Shown piece by piece: positions 8,105-18,089 of a DNA stretch of 64,000 nucleotides. Below the pieces are notes generated by a model, which saw only the letters and a program-made list of their open reading frames with translations, did no database searches and was not told the DNA's origin. Source of the stretch: Ruminococcus sp. AF46-10NS (GTDB lineage Bacteria; Bacillota; Clostridia; Lachnospirales; Lachnospiraceae); the NCBI RefSeq assembly GCF_003474435.1, contig NZ_QRNF01000003.1:62001-126000 (forward strand), read 5' to 3'. Numbering within the stretch: the stretch's first letter is position 1; every line of letters begins with the position of its first letter. The position numbers and the translations under genes are program-made.

Positions 8105-10487
8105 ATGGAGCGTGAAATTACAAAAATGGTCCGTGTTTACGGGATCGTCCAGGGAGTGGGATTTCGCCCTACTGTGAGCAGACATGCCATGGCAAGGGGA
8201 ATCCGTGGAAGCGTTTCCAACAAGGGACCTTATGTGGAGATTTTTGCCCAGGGAAAAGAGGGGGACGTAGATGGTTTTATCTCAGATATCGAGGAGAAAC
8301 CGCCGAAGCGTGCGGCAATCCTTAAGCTTCTTGTAGAGCCTGTGGAAGATGCGCCGGAGTTTGGGCAGTTTGATATTATTGAAAGTGAAAAGACAAAGGG
8401 CGAGATTTTTGTCTCGCCGGATATTGCTATCTGTGATGAGTGCAAAGAGGAAATGTTTGATCCGAAAAACCGGCGGTATCTGCATCCTTTTATCAACTGT
8501 ACCTGCTGCGGGCCGAGATTGACGATCCTGGATTCCCTTCCTTATGACAGAGAGCGGACCAGCATGAAAGAATTTCCCATGTGTCCGTCCTGTGCAGACG
8601 AGTATAATGATCCGGACACCAGACGTTATGATGCACAGCCTGTCTGCTGTAACGACTGTGGCCCCGAGGTGTATCTTATCGGAAAAAAAGAGAGGGGACG
8701 AGAAGCAATTACTGAGATAAGGCGAGTGATCGCTTCTGGCGGAATCGCAGCGATCAAGGGAATCGGGGGTTTTCATCTCTGCTGTGATGCCACAAGCCAG
8801 GCGGCGGTGGAACGGCTGCGAAAGCTGAAACGTCGTCCAATGAAACCATTTGCGGTTATGGCACAGGATCTTGAGACAGTGAAAGCCATCTGCGAAGTCA
8901 GTGAAGAACAGGAGAAGATACTTACAGGGCATCAGAAACCGATCCTGCTGCTGGATAAGACAGGAAAAGTGGATGGGACAGGGTATGACAAACATCCGGA
9001 ACTCTGTGAGAGTATCGCTCCCGGAAATCCGAAAGTTGGTGTAATGCTTCCGTATGCACCGGTTCAGCTTTTACTTTTTCATTATGATGATGGAATCCAG
9101 ATGCCGAAACTTCTCGTTATGACAAGCGGTAATACATCCGGAGCACCGATCTGCGGGATGATGAGGAAGCAGTGGAAGAACTTTCATATCTTTGTGACTG
9201 CATTCTTTCTCATGACAGGAAGATCCGCATCCGGGCAGACGATTCGGTGATGGATTTTTATAAAGGGAAGCCATATATGATCCGCCGCTCCCGTGGCTAT
9301 GCACCGCTTCCGTTTATGGTTTCCACACCATGGAGCGGACAGGTGATCGCAGCAGGTGGAGAGCTTAAGAATACTTTCTGCATTGGTGTGGACAACCGCT
9401 TTTATCCATCCCCATATGTGGGGGATCTGGAAGATCTTCGGACTGTAAAAGCCCTGAAAGAAACGATGGGACGACTGGAAACTCTTCTGGAAGTTCAGCC
9501 TGAGGTGGTTGTCTGTGATCTTCATCCGAAATATAATTCTGCAGTAGTGGCAGAGGAAATAGGGCTTCCTGTTCTGAAAGTGCAGCACCATTACGCGCAC
9601 ATTTTATCCTGTATGTCTGAGAATGACTGTGAGGAAAAAGTCATCGGAGTTTCTTTTGACGGGACAGGATATGGAACAGATGGAACAATCTGGGGAGGGG
9701 AGATCCTTCTGGCAGATTATCAGGGATTTACAAGACTTGGAAGTATTCAGCCTTTTGTCCAGGTGGGCGGCGATATTTCAGCAAAAGAAGGCTGGCGTAT
9801 TGCAGTTTCCCTGATTTGGCAGAATACAGGAAGTCTGCAAGAAACGTTATCTACTGTCCAAAAACTCGGACTTTGCACAGAACAGGAATGTAAGGTACTG
9901 GTGACAATGGCGCAGCGAAAGATCAATGCAGTGACATCCACCAGTGCAGGAAGACTTTTTGACGGAGTCAGCGCGATCCTGGGAATCCGGAAAGCGTCTA
10001 CCTTTGAGGGGGAGGCATCCACGGCATTGGAGTTTGCGGCGGAAGAGTGGAGAAAAAGTCCGCAGAGGAATCCAGAAACGGATAATCTGGCAGCCCCCGG
10101 CAATTTAGCAGATCTCGCAAAGAATAGTGAGGATGCCCCGGAGAATCTGAGAAAATTTATTTTAAACACTGGTGAAATCGTTCGCCATCTGACAGAAAGC
10201 ATACTTGCAGGAGAGGATCCGCGGAAACTTGCCTGTGAATTTCATGAAGAACTGGCAGCGCAGATCATTGCAGCCTGCGAGGAGGCAAAGCGTCAGACAG
10301 GAATCCGCAAAGCAGCATTAAGCGGCGGTGTTTTCCAGAACAGACTGCTTCTGGAACTGGTGGACGAAGGCCTCATAAAAAAGGCTTCCAGGTTCTGAAG
10401 CACAGCCTGATCCCGCCAAATGATGGAGGAATCGCGCTGGGACAGGCTGCATATGGGATGGCATATCTGAACAGAAATACACGATAG
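8105..10487 (+). CDS. hypF: Carbamoyltransferase HypF (two apparent frameshifts)
   Basis: HypF makes the cyanide ligands of [NiFe]-hydrogenase from carbamoyl phosphate. The order is complete: an acylphosphatase domain (VQGVGFRPTV), two zinc-finger stretches (CDECKEE..CTCCGPR and CPSC..CCNDCGPEV), a YrdC-like domain (AIKGIGGFHLCCDA, MTSGNTSGAPI), then a Kae1-like carbamoyltransferase domain (HHYAHILSCM, SFDGTGYGTDG, ALSGGVFQN). One base is missing near 9153-9156 and another in the A run at 10375-10382. Correcting both gives about 794 residues, the usual HypF length, ending at the stop 10485-10487, 11 bases before hypC. Both breaks look like sequencing errors. It is unusual to find hypF inside a nitrogenase-like cluster. 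Confidence 0.93.
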
Positions 10488-10498
10488 GAGGCGCAAAT

Positions 10499-10708
10499 AT
10501 GTGTGTAGGATTATCAGCAAAAGTAGTAAAGATCAGTGACGGAACAGCTGTTGTGGATGCAGGAGGTGCGAAGCGTGAAGTCTCCGCACAGCTTCTGGGT
10601 GACCTGGAGCCAGGTGATTATGTAATGGTACATGCTGGCGTTGCCATTGCAAAGATCACTGATGATGACGAAGAGGAAACAGACCAGCTGATGGAGGAAC
10701 TGCTGTAA
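10499..10708 (+). CDS. hypC: Hydrogenase maturation chaperone HypC
   Basis: A 69-residue HypC/HybG protein. It begins MCVGL, where Cys2 (exposed after removal of Met1) is the essential iron-ligand cysteine, and carries the OB-like strand pattern VVKISDGTAVVDAGG and GDYVMVHAGVAIAKI. HypC with HypD carries the Fe(CN)2CO unit. A GGAGG site precedes the ATG, and the stop codon overlaps the hypD start (TAATG), so the two are translationally coupled. There is no odd feature. Confidence 0.95.
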   Translation: MCVGLSAKVVKISDGTAVVDAGGAKREVSAQLLGDLEPGDYVMVHAGVAIAKITDDDEEETDQLMEELL

Positions 10709-11751
10709 TGGAAGAAAAGAAAAAAACAGCGCGAGGGATCATAGAAGGTTATCAGGGGCCGCCTGTGCGGATCATGGAAGTCTGCGGAACCCATACCCAT
10801 GAGATATTCCGTCTGGGAATCCGTAAGCTTCTTCCACCCCAGGTGGAACTGATCTCCGGACCAGGATGTCCGGTGTGCGTGACTCCGGTAGGATTTATTG
10901 ATGAGGCTGTATATCTTGCTCTGGAGAAAAAGGCAACGATCTGTACATTTGGAGATCTTGTCCGCGTACCGGGGACAAAAAAGAGCCTTGCAGATGCCAG
11001 GGCAGAAGGTGCAAAGATCCGTATTGTCTATTCCCCTGCTGATGCGGAAAAATATGCAGCAGAGCACCCGGAGGAACAGGTGGTATTTCTCTCTGTAGGT
11101 TTTGAGACTACCACGCCTGCAGGATGCCTTTCCGTAAAAAAAGCAAGAGAGGACGGGCTTACCAATTACTCCCTTCTTGTGGCAAACAAAACCATGCCTC
11201 AGGCATATCAGGCGTTAAAAGGAAGCGCAGATGTATTTCTTTATCCCGGACATGTAAATGCCATCACAGGAACAAAACTCTGTGAGCAGCTGGCAGAGGA
11301 CGGAGTCAGTGGTGTGGTGGCAGGTTTTACTGCGAAAGAACTGTTAACTGCATTGGCTGTTGCATTGGTACGTTTTCAGGAGGGGAAGCCGTTCTTTGTG
11401 AACTGTTATCCACGTGTGGTGAAAGAAGAGGGAAGTCCGGAGGCACAGAAGCTGATGGAAGAGCTGATGGAACCCTGCGATTCCGAATGGAGGGGGCTTG
11501 GCGTGATCCCGGGCTCAGGACTTGTATTAAAAAAAGAATGGGAAAATTTTGACGCGAGAAAAAAATATGCAGTGCCGCCGATCCAGGGCAAACCGAATCC
11601 GGCCTGCCGCTGCGGCGATGTGCTCCAGGGAAAATGTAAGCCATCCGATTGTAAAGTATTTGGAAAAGTCTGTACCCCGCAGCATCCGGTAGGAGCATGT
11701 ATGGTGTCAAATGAGGGAGCATGTTCTGCGTATTTTATGTATGGAAATTAA
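10708..11751 (+). CDS. hypD: Hydrogenase maturation protein HypD
   Basis: A 347-residue Fe-S protein that, with HypC, builds the Fe(CN)2CO unit. The signatures are visible: MEVCGTHTHEI, SGPGCPVCVTP, the thioredoxin-like pair region and the late Cys cluster NPACRCGDVLQGKCKPSDC with KVCTPQHPVGACMVS, which supplies the [4Fe-4S] ligands. The length is slightly shorter than most HypD but all motifs are present. It is coupled to hypC by stop-start overlap and lies 15 bp upstream of hypE. Its presence shows that the cell can probably make the cyanide/carbonyl iron group, although no hydrogenase gene is in the window. Confidence 0.96.
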   Translation: MEEKKKTARGIIEGYQGPPVRIMEVCGTHTHEIFRLGIRKLLPPQVELISGPGCPVCVTPVGFIDEAVYLALEKKATICTFGDLVRVPGTKKSLADARAEGAKIRIVYSPADAEKYAAEHPEEQVVFLSVGFETTTPAGCLSVKKAREDGLTNYSLLVANKTMPQAYQALKGSADVFLYPGHVNAITGTKLCEQLAEDGVSGVVAGFTAKELLTALAVALVRFQEGKPFFVNCYPRVVKEEGSPEAQKLMEELMEPCDSEWRGLGVIPGSGLVLKKEWENFDARKKYAVPPIQGKPNPACRCGDVLQGKCKPSDCKVFGKVCTPQHPVGACMVSNEGACSAYFMYGN

Positions 11752-11766
11752 TATCATAGAAAGAAG

Positions 11767-12783
11767 ATGACAATTATGGACAATAAAACAGTAACCATGG
11801 CTCACGGTGCCGGAGGCCGCCAGACCTCGGAACTGATCGATGAAGTATTTAAAGCACATTTTGCAAACCCGGATCTCACTGCAGATGATGCGGCAGTTCT
11901 TGTTCCGCCGACCGGAAAAATGGCTGTGTCAACAGACGGATTTATTGTATCGCCGGCATTTTTTCCAGGGGGAAATATCGGTAAACTTTCTATCTGCGGA
12001 ACTGTCAATGATCTTGCATGTATGGGAGCGAAGCCAATGTATCTCACCTGTGCATTTGTGATCGAAGAAGGTTTTCCAATGGAAAAACTGGAGGAAATCG
12101 CGTCCGCAATGGAAAAAACAGCAAAAGAAGCAGGTGTCCGGATTGTTTCCGGTGACACGAAAGTTGCGGGAAAAGGACAGGTTGACGGCGTATTTATCAC
12201 TACCACCGGAATGGGAGAGATCCAGGACGGAGTCCAGGTAGGCGGTGAGCTTGCAAAACCAGGAGATGCCATTATTGTTACCGGTGATGTGGGAAGACAC
12301 GGTTGTACCATTCTTCTTGCCAGGGAAGATTTTGGAATTGATGCGGATGTGACAAGCGACTGTGCACCACTTTGGGGAACTGTAAAAGAAGTGATGGATG
12401 CAACACATGATATCCATGTGATCCGTGATGCAACAAGAGGTGGTGTGGGAACTGTTCTCTATGAGATCGCAGGACAGAGTAATGTGGGAATCCGGCTGGA
12501 TGCGGCAGCAGTGCCGGTAGCTCCTGAGGTAAAAGGGGTCTGCGGTATGCTTGGCCTGGAACCTCTTTATCTGGCATGTGAAGGCCGCATGGTCATCATG
12601 GCTCCGAAATCAGAGGCAGAGAAGATCGTGGAAGCACTGCATAAATGTCCGTATTCCAGGGATGCTGCTATCATCGGCGAAGTTACAGATGATCAGCCGG
12701 GAAAAGTTGTCATGACTACAGAGATCGGAACACAGGCACTTCTTCCGCAGCCTGGCGGAGAACTGCTGCCGAGGATCTGCTGA
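11767..12783 (+). CDS. hypE: Hydrogenase maturation protein HypE
   Basis: A PurM/selenophosphate-synthetase-like ATPase of about 338 residues that converts the carbamoyl group from HypF into thiocyanate on its C-terminal cysteine. The early motif TMAHGAGGR, the region STDGFIVSPAFFPGGNIG, and the C-terminal PRIC, whose last residue is the acceptor cysteine, are all present. Two starts are close (MTIMDNK); the second methionine is also plausible. It closes the hypFCDE run. There is no hypA or hypB on either side, so nickel insertion genes are lacking here. Confidence 0.95.
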   Translation: MTIMDNKTVTMAHGAGGRQTSELIDEVFKAHFANPDLTADDAAVLVPPTGKMAVSTDGFIVSPAFFPGGNIGKLSICGTVNDLACMGAKPMYLTCAFVIEEGFPMEKLEEIASAMEKTAKEAGVRIVSGDTKVAGKGQVDGVFITTTGMGEIQDGVQVGGELAKPGDAIIVTGDVGRHGCTILLAREDFGIDADVTSDCAPLWGTVKEVMDATHDIHVIRDATRGGVGTVLYEIAGQSNVGIRLDAAAVPVAPEVKGVCGMLGLEPLYLACEGRMVIMAPKSEAEKIVEALHKCPYSRDAAIIGEVTDDQPGKVVMTTEIGTQALLPQPGGELLPRIC

Positions 12784-12885
12784 ATCGTGTCAGGACATGA
12801 AGTACAGGGAAGATGATCGTGGATATACAGACGTACGTCCGGAACGTTTCTGTAATATGCCGGCAGAAAGGAGAATTTGATTTTT

Positions 12886-13155
12886 ATGGAGACAAGAGTG
12901 GCACTGATCTCGATCATTGTGGAAAACAACGATGTAATCGATGATATCAACCGTTTACTTCACGAAGCGGGAAAATATATTATCGGAAGAATGGGAATCC
13001 CCTACCGGGAAAAAGGTATCAACATCATCAGCATTGCCATTGATGCCCCGCAGGATGTGATCAGCTCTTTATCCGGAAAGATCGGACGGCTGAAAGGTGT
13101 TTCTGCAAAAACGGCATATTCCAATGTGATCACAAAGGCGGAGGAGAAAAAATGA
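12886..13155 (+). CDS. TM1266-family iron-only hydrogenase system regulator (putative)
   Basis: An 89-residue ACT-like protein: [11 protein letters not shown], the central [14 protein letters not shown] and [14 protein letters not shown] fit the TM1266 family, which is named for its link with [FeFe]-hydrogenase maturation genes and is a putative regulator. The ATG at 12886 is at good distance from AAAGGAG; an upstream in-frame TTG is too close to it. The stop overlaps the next NifH-like start by four bases (ATGA), so it is co-translated with the second nitrogenase-like set. Its presence beside hypCDE rather than hydEFG is odd. Confidence 0.8.
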   Translation: METRVALISIIVENNDVIDDINRLLHEAGKYIIGRMGIPYREKGINIISIAIDAPQDVISSLSGKIGRLKGVSAKTAYSNVITKAEEKK

Positions 13156-13919
13156 TCAGAATTGCAGTATATGGAAAGGGTGGCATCGGTAAGTCCACAA
13201 CAGTATCCAATGTGGCAGCAGCTCTTGCAGAAAAAGGAATGAAAGTGATGCAGATCGGCTGTGATCCAAAGGCGGATTCAACGATCCTGCTCCGCCATGG
13301 GAAAGAAGCTTCCACAGTTCTGGATCTTTATAATAAGAAAAGACAGGATCTGAAGCTTGAAGATATGGTGCAGATCGGATATGGCGGTGTGGTATGCGTA
13401 GAGGCAGGAGGCCCTGCTCCGGGACTTGGATGTGCTGGCCGTGGGATCATCACAGCTCTGGAAAAACTTCAGGAAACAGGGGCATATGAGACTTATAAAC
13501 CGGATATTGTTTTTTATGATGTACTGGGAGATGTTGTGTGCGGCGGTTTTTCCATGCCAATGCGAAAGGGGTACGCAGATAAAGTTTTTATCATTACTTC
13601 CGGTGAAAATATGGCTATTCATGCAGGCGCGAACATTGCCATGGCAGTGGAAAATTTTCGGAACAGAGGCTACGCTTCCCTTGGCGGTATCATTCTGAAC
13701 AGACGAAATGTGCCACGGGAGGAAGAAAAAGTGCAGGAGCTGGCAGAAGATTTTCATACGAAAGTGATAGGAACTCTTTCACGAAGCGAGCTGGTGCCGG
13801 AAGCAGAAGTACTGGGAAAAACTCTTCTGGAAGTCTACCCTGACAGTGAGATGGCAGAAGAATATCGGACATTGGCAGAGCAGATCCTGGAAGCATGCAG
13901 GGAGGAAGCTCCATGTTAA
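13152..13919 (+). CDS. NifH-like nitrogenase-family reductase (set 2)
   Basis: A 255-residue NifH-family protein with GKGGIGKST (8-16), GCDPKADST (36-44) and the cluster cysteines Cys94 (GLGCAGRGI) and Cys130 (GDVVCGGF). It is homologous to the gene at 4924 but clearly different, for example at the stretch after DST ([15 protein letters not shown]) and without the acidic tail, so the two reductases serve different partners or arose by an old duplication. It should dock to the NifDK-like pair that follows. The start overlaps the TM1266-like gene and its end overlaps the next start, so it sits in a tightly coupled operon. Confidence 0.9.
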   Translation: MIRIAVYGKGGIGKSTTVSNVAAALAEKGMKVMQIGCDPKADSTILLRHGKEASTVLDLYNKKRQDLKLEDMVQIGYGGVVCVEAGGPAPGLGCAGRGIITALEKLQETGAYETYKPDIVFYDVLGDVVCGGFSMPMRKGYADKVFIITSGENMAIHAGANIAMAVENFRNRGYASLGGIILNRRNVPREEEKVQELAEDFHTKVIGTLSRSELVPEAEVLGKTLLEVYPDSEMAEEYRTLAEQILEACREEAPC

Positions 13920-15325
13920 AAAGAATTGGAATCAGAGCGATTTCGGAGAAAACAGAGGTAACGATAGGAGAGGCTTCTTTTCCGGCACCGTTTCAGTCGG
14001 GATTGGAATTTAATTCTCCTGCTCATGGAAACTGGAACATTGTACATACAGGAATGCTGGTTCCGGAGGCACAGCAGATCTATGTCTGCGCAGATAACTG
14101 CATGCGGGGTGTTGTGCTGACGGCAGCGGAGATGAATGCGGCGGAGCGGTTTTCCTTTGTGATCGTGGAGGAGAGGGACCTTCTTGGGGGGAATCTGGAG
14201 GATGTGACTATTGAAGGTGTGACAGATGTGTTGAACCGTCTGCATAAGAAGCCGAAAGCTGTGCTGCTTTTTACAGTGTGCCTGCATCATTTTCTGGGAA
14301 GTGATCTGAACCGGATCTATGGGGAGCTGAAAAACCGTTTTCCGGAGATTTTTTTCATGCGGTGCTTTATGGACCCGATCATGCAGAAAACCGGGCCTTC
14401 ACCAGACCAGAAATTGAGACATGCCATGTATGATGCAGTGCCGGAAACCGAGGCTGATCCGGGATGTGTAACCCTTCTGGGAAGCGATTTTGTGCTGGAT
14501 AAGACTTCGGATATCAGACGGATATCAGAGCAAAACGGGTTTGCGCTTCGGGAAACTGCTGCCTGTGAAACATGGGAAGAGTATCAGAAACTGGGAGAAG
14601 GAAGCCTGATCATTGACTGTTACCCGGCAGGGAAATTCGGAGTGCAGCAGCAGGCTGAAAGACTTGGGCGGCCTTTTCTGTACCTGCCGGGAAGTTTTGA
14701 TTATGAGGAGATACAGGAGCAGGAGAGACAGCTTGTTAGTGCTCTGGAAATGTTAAAGAAGTCGCAGACAAATGAAAAGCTTGTGCGAAAAGCAGGGAAT
14801 GAGGATAAAAGCCATTCTGAGGGAATTTTGGGAATTACAGGTCTGGATATGGAAAAAGAGATCCAATCCTGTGAGGCAGTTCTTTCCCATGCAAAGGAGA
14901 TCATCGGAGATACCCCGGTCGCACTGGATTATCTTTTTCATCCAAGACCACTGGGGCTGGCAAAGCTTCTTCTTACTCATGGATTCAAAGTAGAGTCCGT
15001 TTATCTGGACAGTATCAGTCCGGAGGAAAAAGAAATTTTTTTCTGGCTGAAAGAAAATGTTCCGGAGCTGAAGCTGATCTCAACGATCCGGCCGGAGATG
15101 CGCGTGAGAACACGATGCTCTGAAAACAAGATCCTTGCCATTGGCCAGAAAGCAGCCTGGTTCACAGGAAGCAGGAATTTTGTAAATATGGTTCAGGGCG
15201 GAGGGCTTTATGGTTTTGACGGAATACGTCACACTGTTCAGCTGATGATCGAAGCATTTGGAACGGAAAAAGATCCGGAAGATCTGATCGTGCGAAAAGG
15301 ATGGGGGTGCGAAAGCTGCATATGA
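13913..15325 (+). CDS. Nitrogenase component 1-like protein, NifD-like (set 2)
   Basis: A 470-residue member of the nitrogenase component 1 family. I start at 13913 because AGGAGG precedes that ATG; a longer start at 13895 would include the ribosome site. Cys59 and Cys63 ([10 protein letters not shown]) and Cys123 ([13 protein letters not shown]) are at P-cluster-type positions. The C-terminal [10 protein letters not shown] matches NifD's PYHGFDG with the cofactor histidine replaced by glycine, as in set 1. It ends with a CxxC (GWGCESCI), which set 1 lacks. The start overlaps the NifH-like gene and the end overlaps the NifK-like gene. Its substrate is unknown; like its set 1 counterpart it may hold an Fe-S cluster. 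Confidence 0.78.
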   Translation: MLKRIGIRAISEKTEVTIGEASFPAPFQSGLEFNSPAHGNWNIVHTGMLVPEAQQIYVCADNCMRGVVLTAAEMNAAERFSFVIVEERDLLGGNLEDVTIEGVTDVLNRLHKKPKAVLLFTVCLHHFLGSDLNRIYGELKNRFPEIFFMRCFMDPIMQKTGPSPDQKLRHAMYDAVPETEADPGCVTLLGSDFVLDKTSDIRRISEQNGFALRETAACETWEEYQKLGEGSLIIDCYPAGKFGVQQQAERLGRPFLYLPGSFDYEEIQEQERQLVSALEMLKKSQTNEKLVRKAGNEDKSHSEGILGITGLDMEKEIQSCEAVLSHAKEIIGDTPVALDYLFHPRPLGLAKLLLTHGFKVESVYLDSISPEEKEIFFWLKENVPELKLISTIRPEMRVRTRCSENKILAIGQKAAWFTGSRNFVNMVQGGGLYGFDGIRHTVQLMIEAFGTEKDPEDLIVRKGWGCESCI

Positions 15326-16604
15326 GACAGGCATATCGAATCATACCAATTTATACAGCGGATGTGTCCGGCGTGTGCTCGGCTTTGTATGAGCTTGGGG
15401 GAATGACAGTGATGCATGATCCTTCCGGATGTAATTCTACTTATAATACCCACGATGAGATCAGATGGTACGATCAGGACAGCCTGATCTTTATTTCGGG
15501 GCTGACGGATATTGATGCGATCATGGGAAATGATGAGAAGTTTCTTCATGATATCGAGGAAGCGGCAGAAGAATTGCAGCCGAAATTTATTGCCCTTGCC
15601 AGTTCACCGATTCCTTTTATGAATGGAACTGATTTTCCGGGACTTGCCAGGGCTTTGACAGTGGGGACGGGAATTCCGGCTTTTTCCGTTCCAACCAGTG
15701 GAATGCATGATTATGTGTATGGTGCAGGGATTGCGCTGGCAGAGATCGCGAAGTATTTTACAGGAGCAGGAGATGAGAAGAGCAAGGGAGGATCTGGACA
15801 GCTGATAAAAACTGATGATGAGAAAATCCCCGATAGTATAGATAAATCTGTGAAATGTGAGGAAATAAAGTCAGAAGAGAGCAGATGGAAATTAAATCTT
15901 CTGGGTGTAACTCCTCTGGATTTCGGCCCGCAGTCCATAGTAGATATTATGAAAAAACGTCTGGAAGACTGTGGCTGGGAGATCATTTCCACCTGGGCGA
16001 TGGGGGATACTCTGGAAACATTGTCCAAGGCCGGCGAAGCAGATGTGAATCTTGTGGTATCTTCTGTGGGAATTCCTACAGCAAATGTGCTGAGGGAGAA
16101 ATTCGGAACTCCATTCCTTGTGGGAACACCGGTGGATGGATATGTGGGAAAAATTTCTGATGCACTTATGCAGGTGGTGGAAAAAGATACGGGAGAATGT
16201 CGGAGCGGCAGGGAAACTTCTGATCTCTGGAAAGTTACTCCGGATCAGGTGATCTACATTTCCACAGAACCAGTCCAGCCTGACATTACAGTAATCGGTG
16301 AACCGGTCACAATGGGTTCCCTGGCAGCGGCCATAGAGCATAAATATGAAAAAAAAGTTCAGCTTCTCTGCCCATTGGAAATTACAGAAGGTATTCTCCG
16401 CAAAGGGGATCAGGCAATCCAGGCGAAGAGGCCATGGAAGAAAGACTGAAAACTGCAAAGATCATCATAGCCGATCCCCTCTACCGCTCCATCTGCCCGG
16501 AAACCGCCAGATTCTATGATCTCCCACATATCGCTTTTTCCGGCAGAATCTATCTCAGAAAAATAAAAGAGATGTATGTGCATAATCTCACAAAAACCAC
16601 ATAA
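15322..16604 (+). CDS. Nitrogenase component 1-like protein, NifK-like (set 2; apparent frameshift)
   Basis: About 427 residues after correction. The N-terminus YTADVSGVCSALYELGGM and Cys37 (DPSGCNST) match the set 1 protein. A charged insertion of roughly 40 residues (SKGGSGQL to SEESRWKL) after residue 150 is absent from set 1. The frame runs into a stop at 16447, but one missing base near 16422 (GG for GGG) restores GEEAMEERLKTA and the tail IIADPLYRSICPETARF, with a stop at 16602. That tail matches the set 1 end. The ATG at 15322 overlaps the preceding stop; an in-frame start at 15301 is less likely. It is the last gene before a terminator. Confidence 0.72.
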
Positions 16605-16621
16605 ACTATAAGAAACCGTAA

Positions 16622-16650
16622 AGGCGTTGCAGAACATGCAGCGCCTTTTT
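16622..16650 (+). terminator. Terminator of the nitrogenase-like/hyp operon
   Basis: GGCGTTGCA and TGCAGCGCC (one G-T pair) form a short stem with a 5-base loop and a five-T run, 18 bp after the corrected stop of the last gene. Confidence 0.85.
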
Positions 16651-16709
16651 CCGGCGGCAGATTTGCTGAAAGGATGTAACTGTATATGTATGTAGGGAGG
16701 GATTTTTTT

Positions 16710-17141
16710 ATGTGGGGATTTCTGTCAGCTTTGATTTCAGGGGCTTTGATGAGCATCCAGGGAGTATTTAACACAAATGTAACAAAACAGACCAGTTTGT
16801 GGGTGTCAACTGGCTGGGTACAGTTTTCTGCATTTCTGGTGTGCGTTGCTGCGTGGCTTTTTACAGGGAGGGAAAGCATTGGTGCGCTGTGGCAGGTGGA
16901 GAATAAATATACACTTCTTGGCGGTTTGATCGGGGCTTTTATCACCATAACTGTGATCCAGAGTATGAGCAGTTTAGGCCCTGCGCGGGCAGTTATGCTG
17001 ATCGTGATCTCCCAACTGGCCGTTGCGTATTTCATAGAACTGCTGGGGATTTTCGGCGTGGAAAAAGCAGATTTTCAGTGGAGAAAACTTCTGGGAATGC
17101 TGATCTGCATTGCCGGTGTGGTGATTTTCAAATGGAAATAA
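16710..17141 (+). CDS. Small DMT-type membrane transporter, YdcZ/DUF606 family
   Basis: A 143-residue integral membrane protein with about five hydrophobic helices. It opens WGFLSALISGALMSIQGVFN, the signature of the DUF606 (YdcZ) family, in which a glutamine-glycine pair lies in the first helix, and ends GMLICIAGVVIFKWK. These proteins are small members of the drug/metabolite transporter superfamily. The substrate is unknown. I use the ATG at 16710 because GGGAGGG sits 8 bases upstream. It appears to be a single-gene unit. Confidence 0.75.
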   Translation: MWGFLSALISGALMSIQGVFNTNVTKQTSLWVSTGWVQFSAFLVCVAAWLFTGRESIGALWQVENKYTLLGGLIGAFITITVIQSMSSLGPARAVMLIVISQLAVAYFIELLGIFGVEKADFQWRKLLGMLICIAGVVIFKWK

Positions 17142-17249
17142 AATATTAGTATTGTAATATTTGTAATATTTCGTTAAAATAAGATATGGTTTTGTATGAG
17201 TAAGGGAACACTTACCGCTGCACATGCGGAAAGGAGTGACCACCATACC

Positions 17250-18079
17250 ATGAGAAAGAAATTAAATATCAGAAGTGTTCAGCTTATTTTTTCAGTGATC
17301 ATGTTCCTGACCCTGGCAGGACTGACAGGCTGTCAGAATGAGGAGTCAGAATTTCTGGAAAAAGAACTGGAGCAGGAAGAGAGTGGAGAGACTGCGGATG
17401 TGGAACAAAAAGAGCTGAAGGACACGGAAAGTGGAAAAGCATCGTTAACTGGAACGGATCTGGCATCAGAGACTAGCCCGGATTCTACAGAGTCAGAAGG
17501 TATTTCGAAGAAGAAAGCCGAAATAACAGAATCGGATCAATCTTCGGCTATACAGCAGCCTGTCTCCCGGACCATCTACGTAGATGTCTGTGGTGCAGTA
17601 GTGAATCCCGGTGTTTATGAGCTCTCATCAGACAGCCGTGTATTTCAGGCCATCGAGAAAGCCGGAGGATATCTTCCGGGGGCAGCAGCAAGCTATCTGA
17701 ACCGTGCAAGGAGTCTTTACGACGGACAGCAGATCTATGTGCCGACCCAGGAAGAAGTGGACAGCCAGACGATTCCGCTGACTCAGGATGAAACTGCACA
17801 GGACGGAGTGGTACAGGAGGGAACTGCTCAGACTGGAACTGCTGCTGACAATACTGCCGACGGTACAGAAACCACTCAGCCGGCCAGAGGATCAACCTGA
17901 ACACAGCTGATGTATCCCAGCTTAGCACTCTCACAGGAGTAGGGGAGTCCAAGGCCATGGCAATTATCGCCTACAGGGAAGAGAACGGCCCCTTTACCTC
18001 CATAGAAGACATTATGAATGTCCCGGGGATCAAAGAAGGAACCTATGAGAAGATCAAGGATAAAATAGCAATAGAATAA
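17250..18079 (+). CDS. comEA: ComEA-type helix-hairpin-helix competence lipoprotein (apparent frameshift)
   Basis: The N-terminus is a lipoprotein signal (LTLAGLTGC), followed by a charged low-complexity linker, an SLBB domain (IYVDVCGAVVNPGVYEL..GGYLPGAAA) and, after a frame change, the helix-hairpin-helix pair (INLNTADVSQL, LTGVGESKAMAI, VPGIKEGTYEKI). One base is missing near 17889. The corrected protein has about 276 residues. ComEA binds DNA outside the membrane and feeds it to the ComEC channel, which is encoded four genes downstream. The ATG at 17250 follows AAGGAG. The linker of about 90 residues is longer than usual. Confidence 0.85.
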
Positions 18080-18089
18080 GGAGCGTTAA

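Noticed and set aside
4924..16604. True nitrogen fixation genes
   Set aside because: The FeMo-cofactor histidine motif is altered, and nifB, nifE, nifN and nifV are absent from the window. The proteins are nitrogenase-like only.
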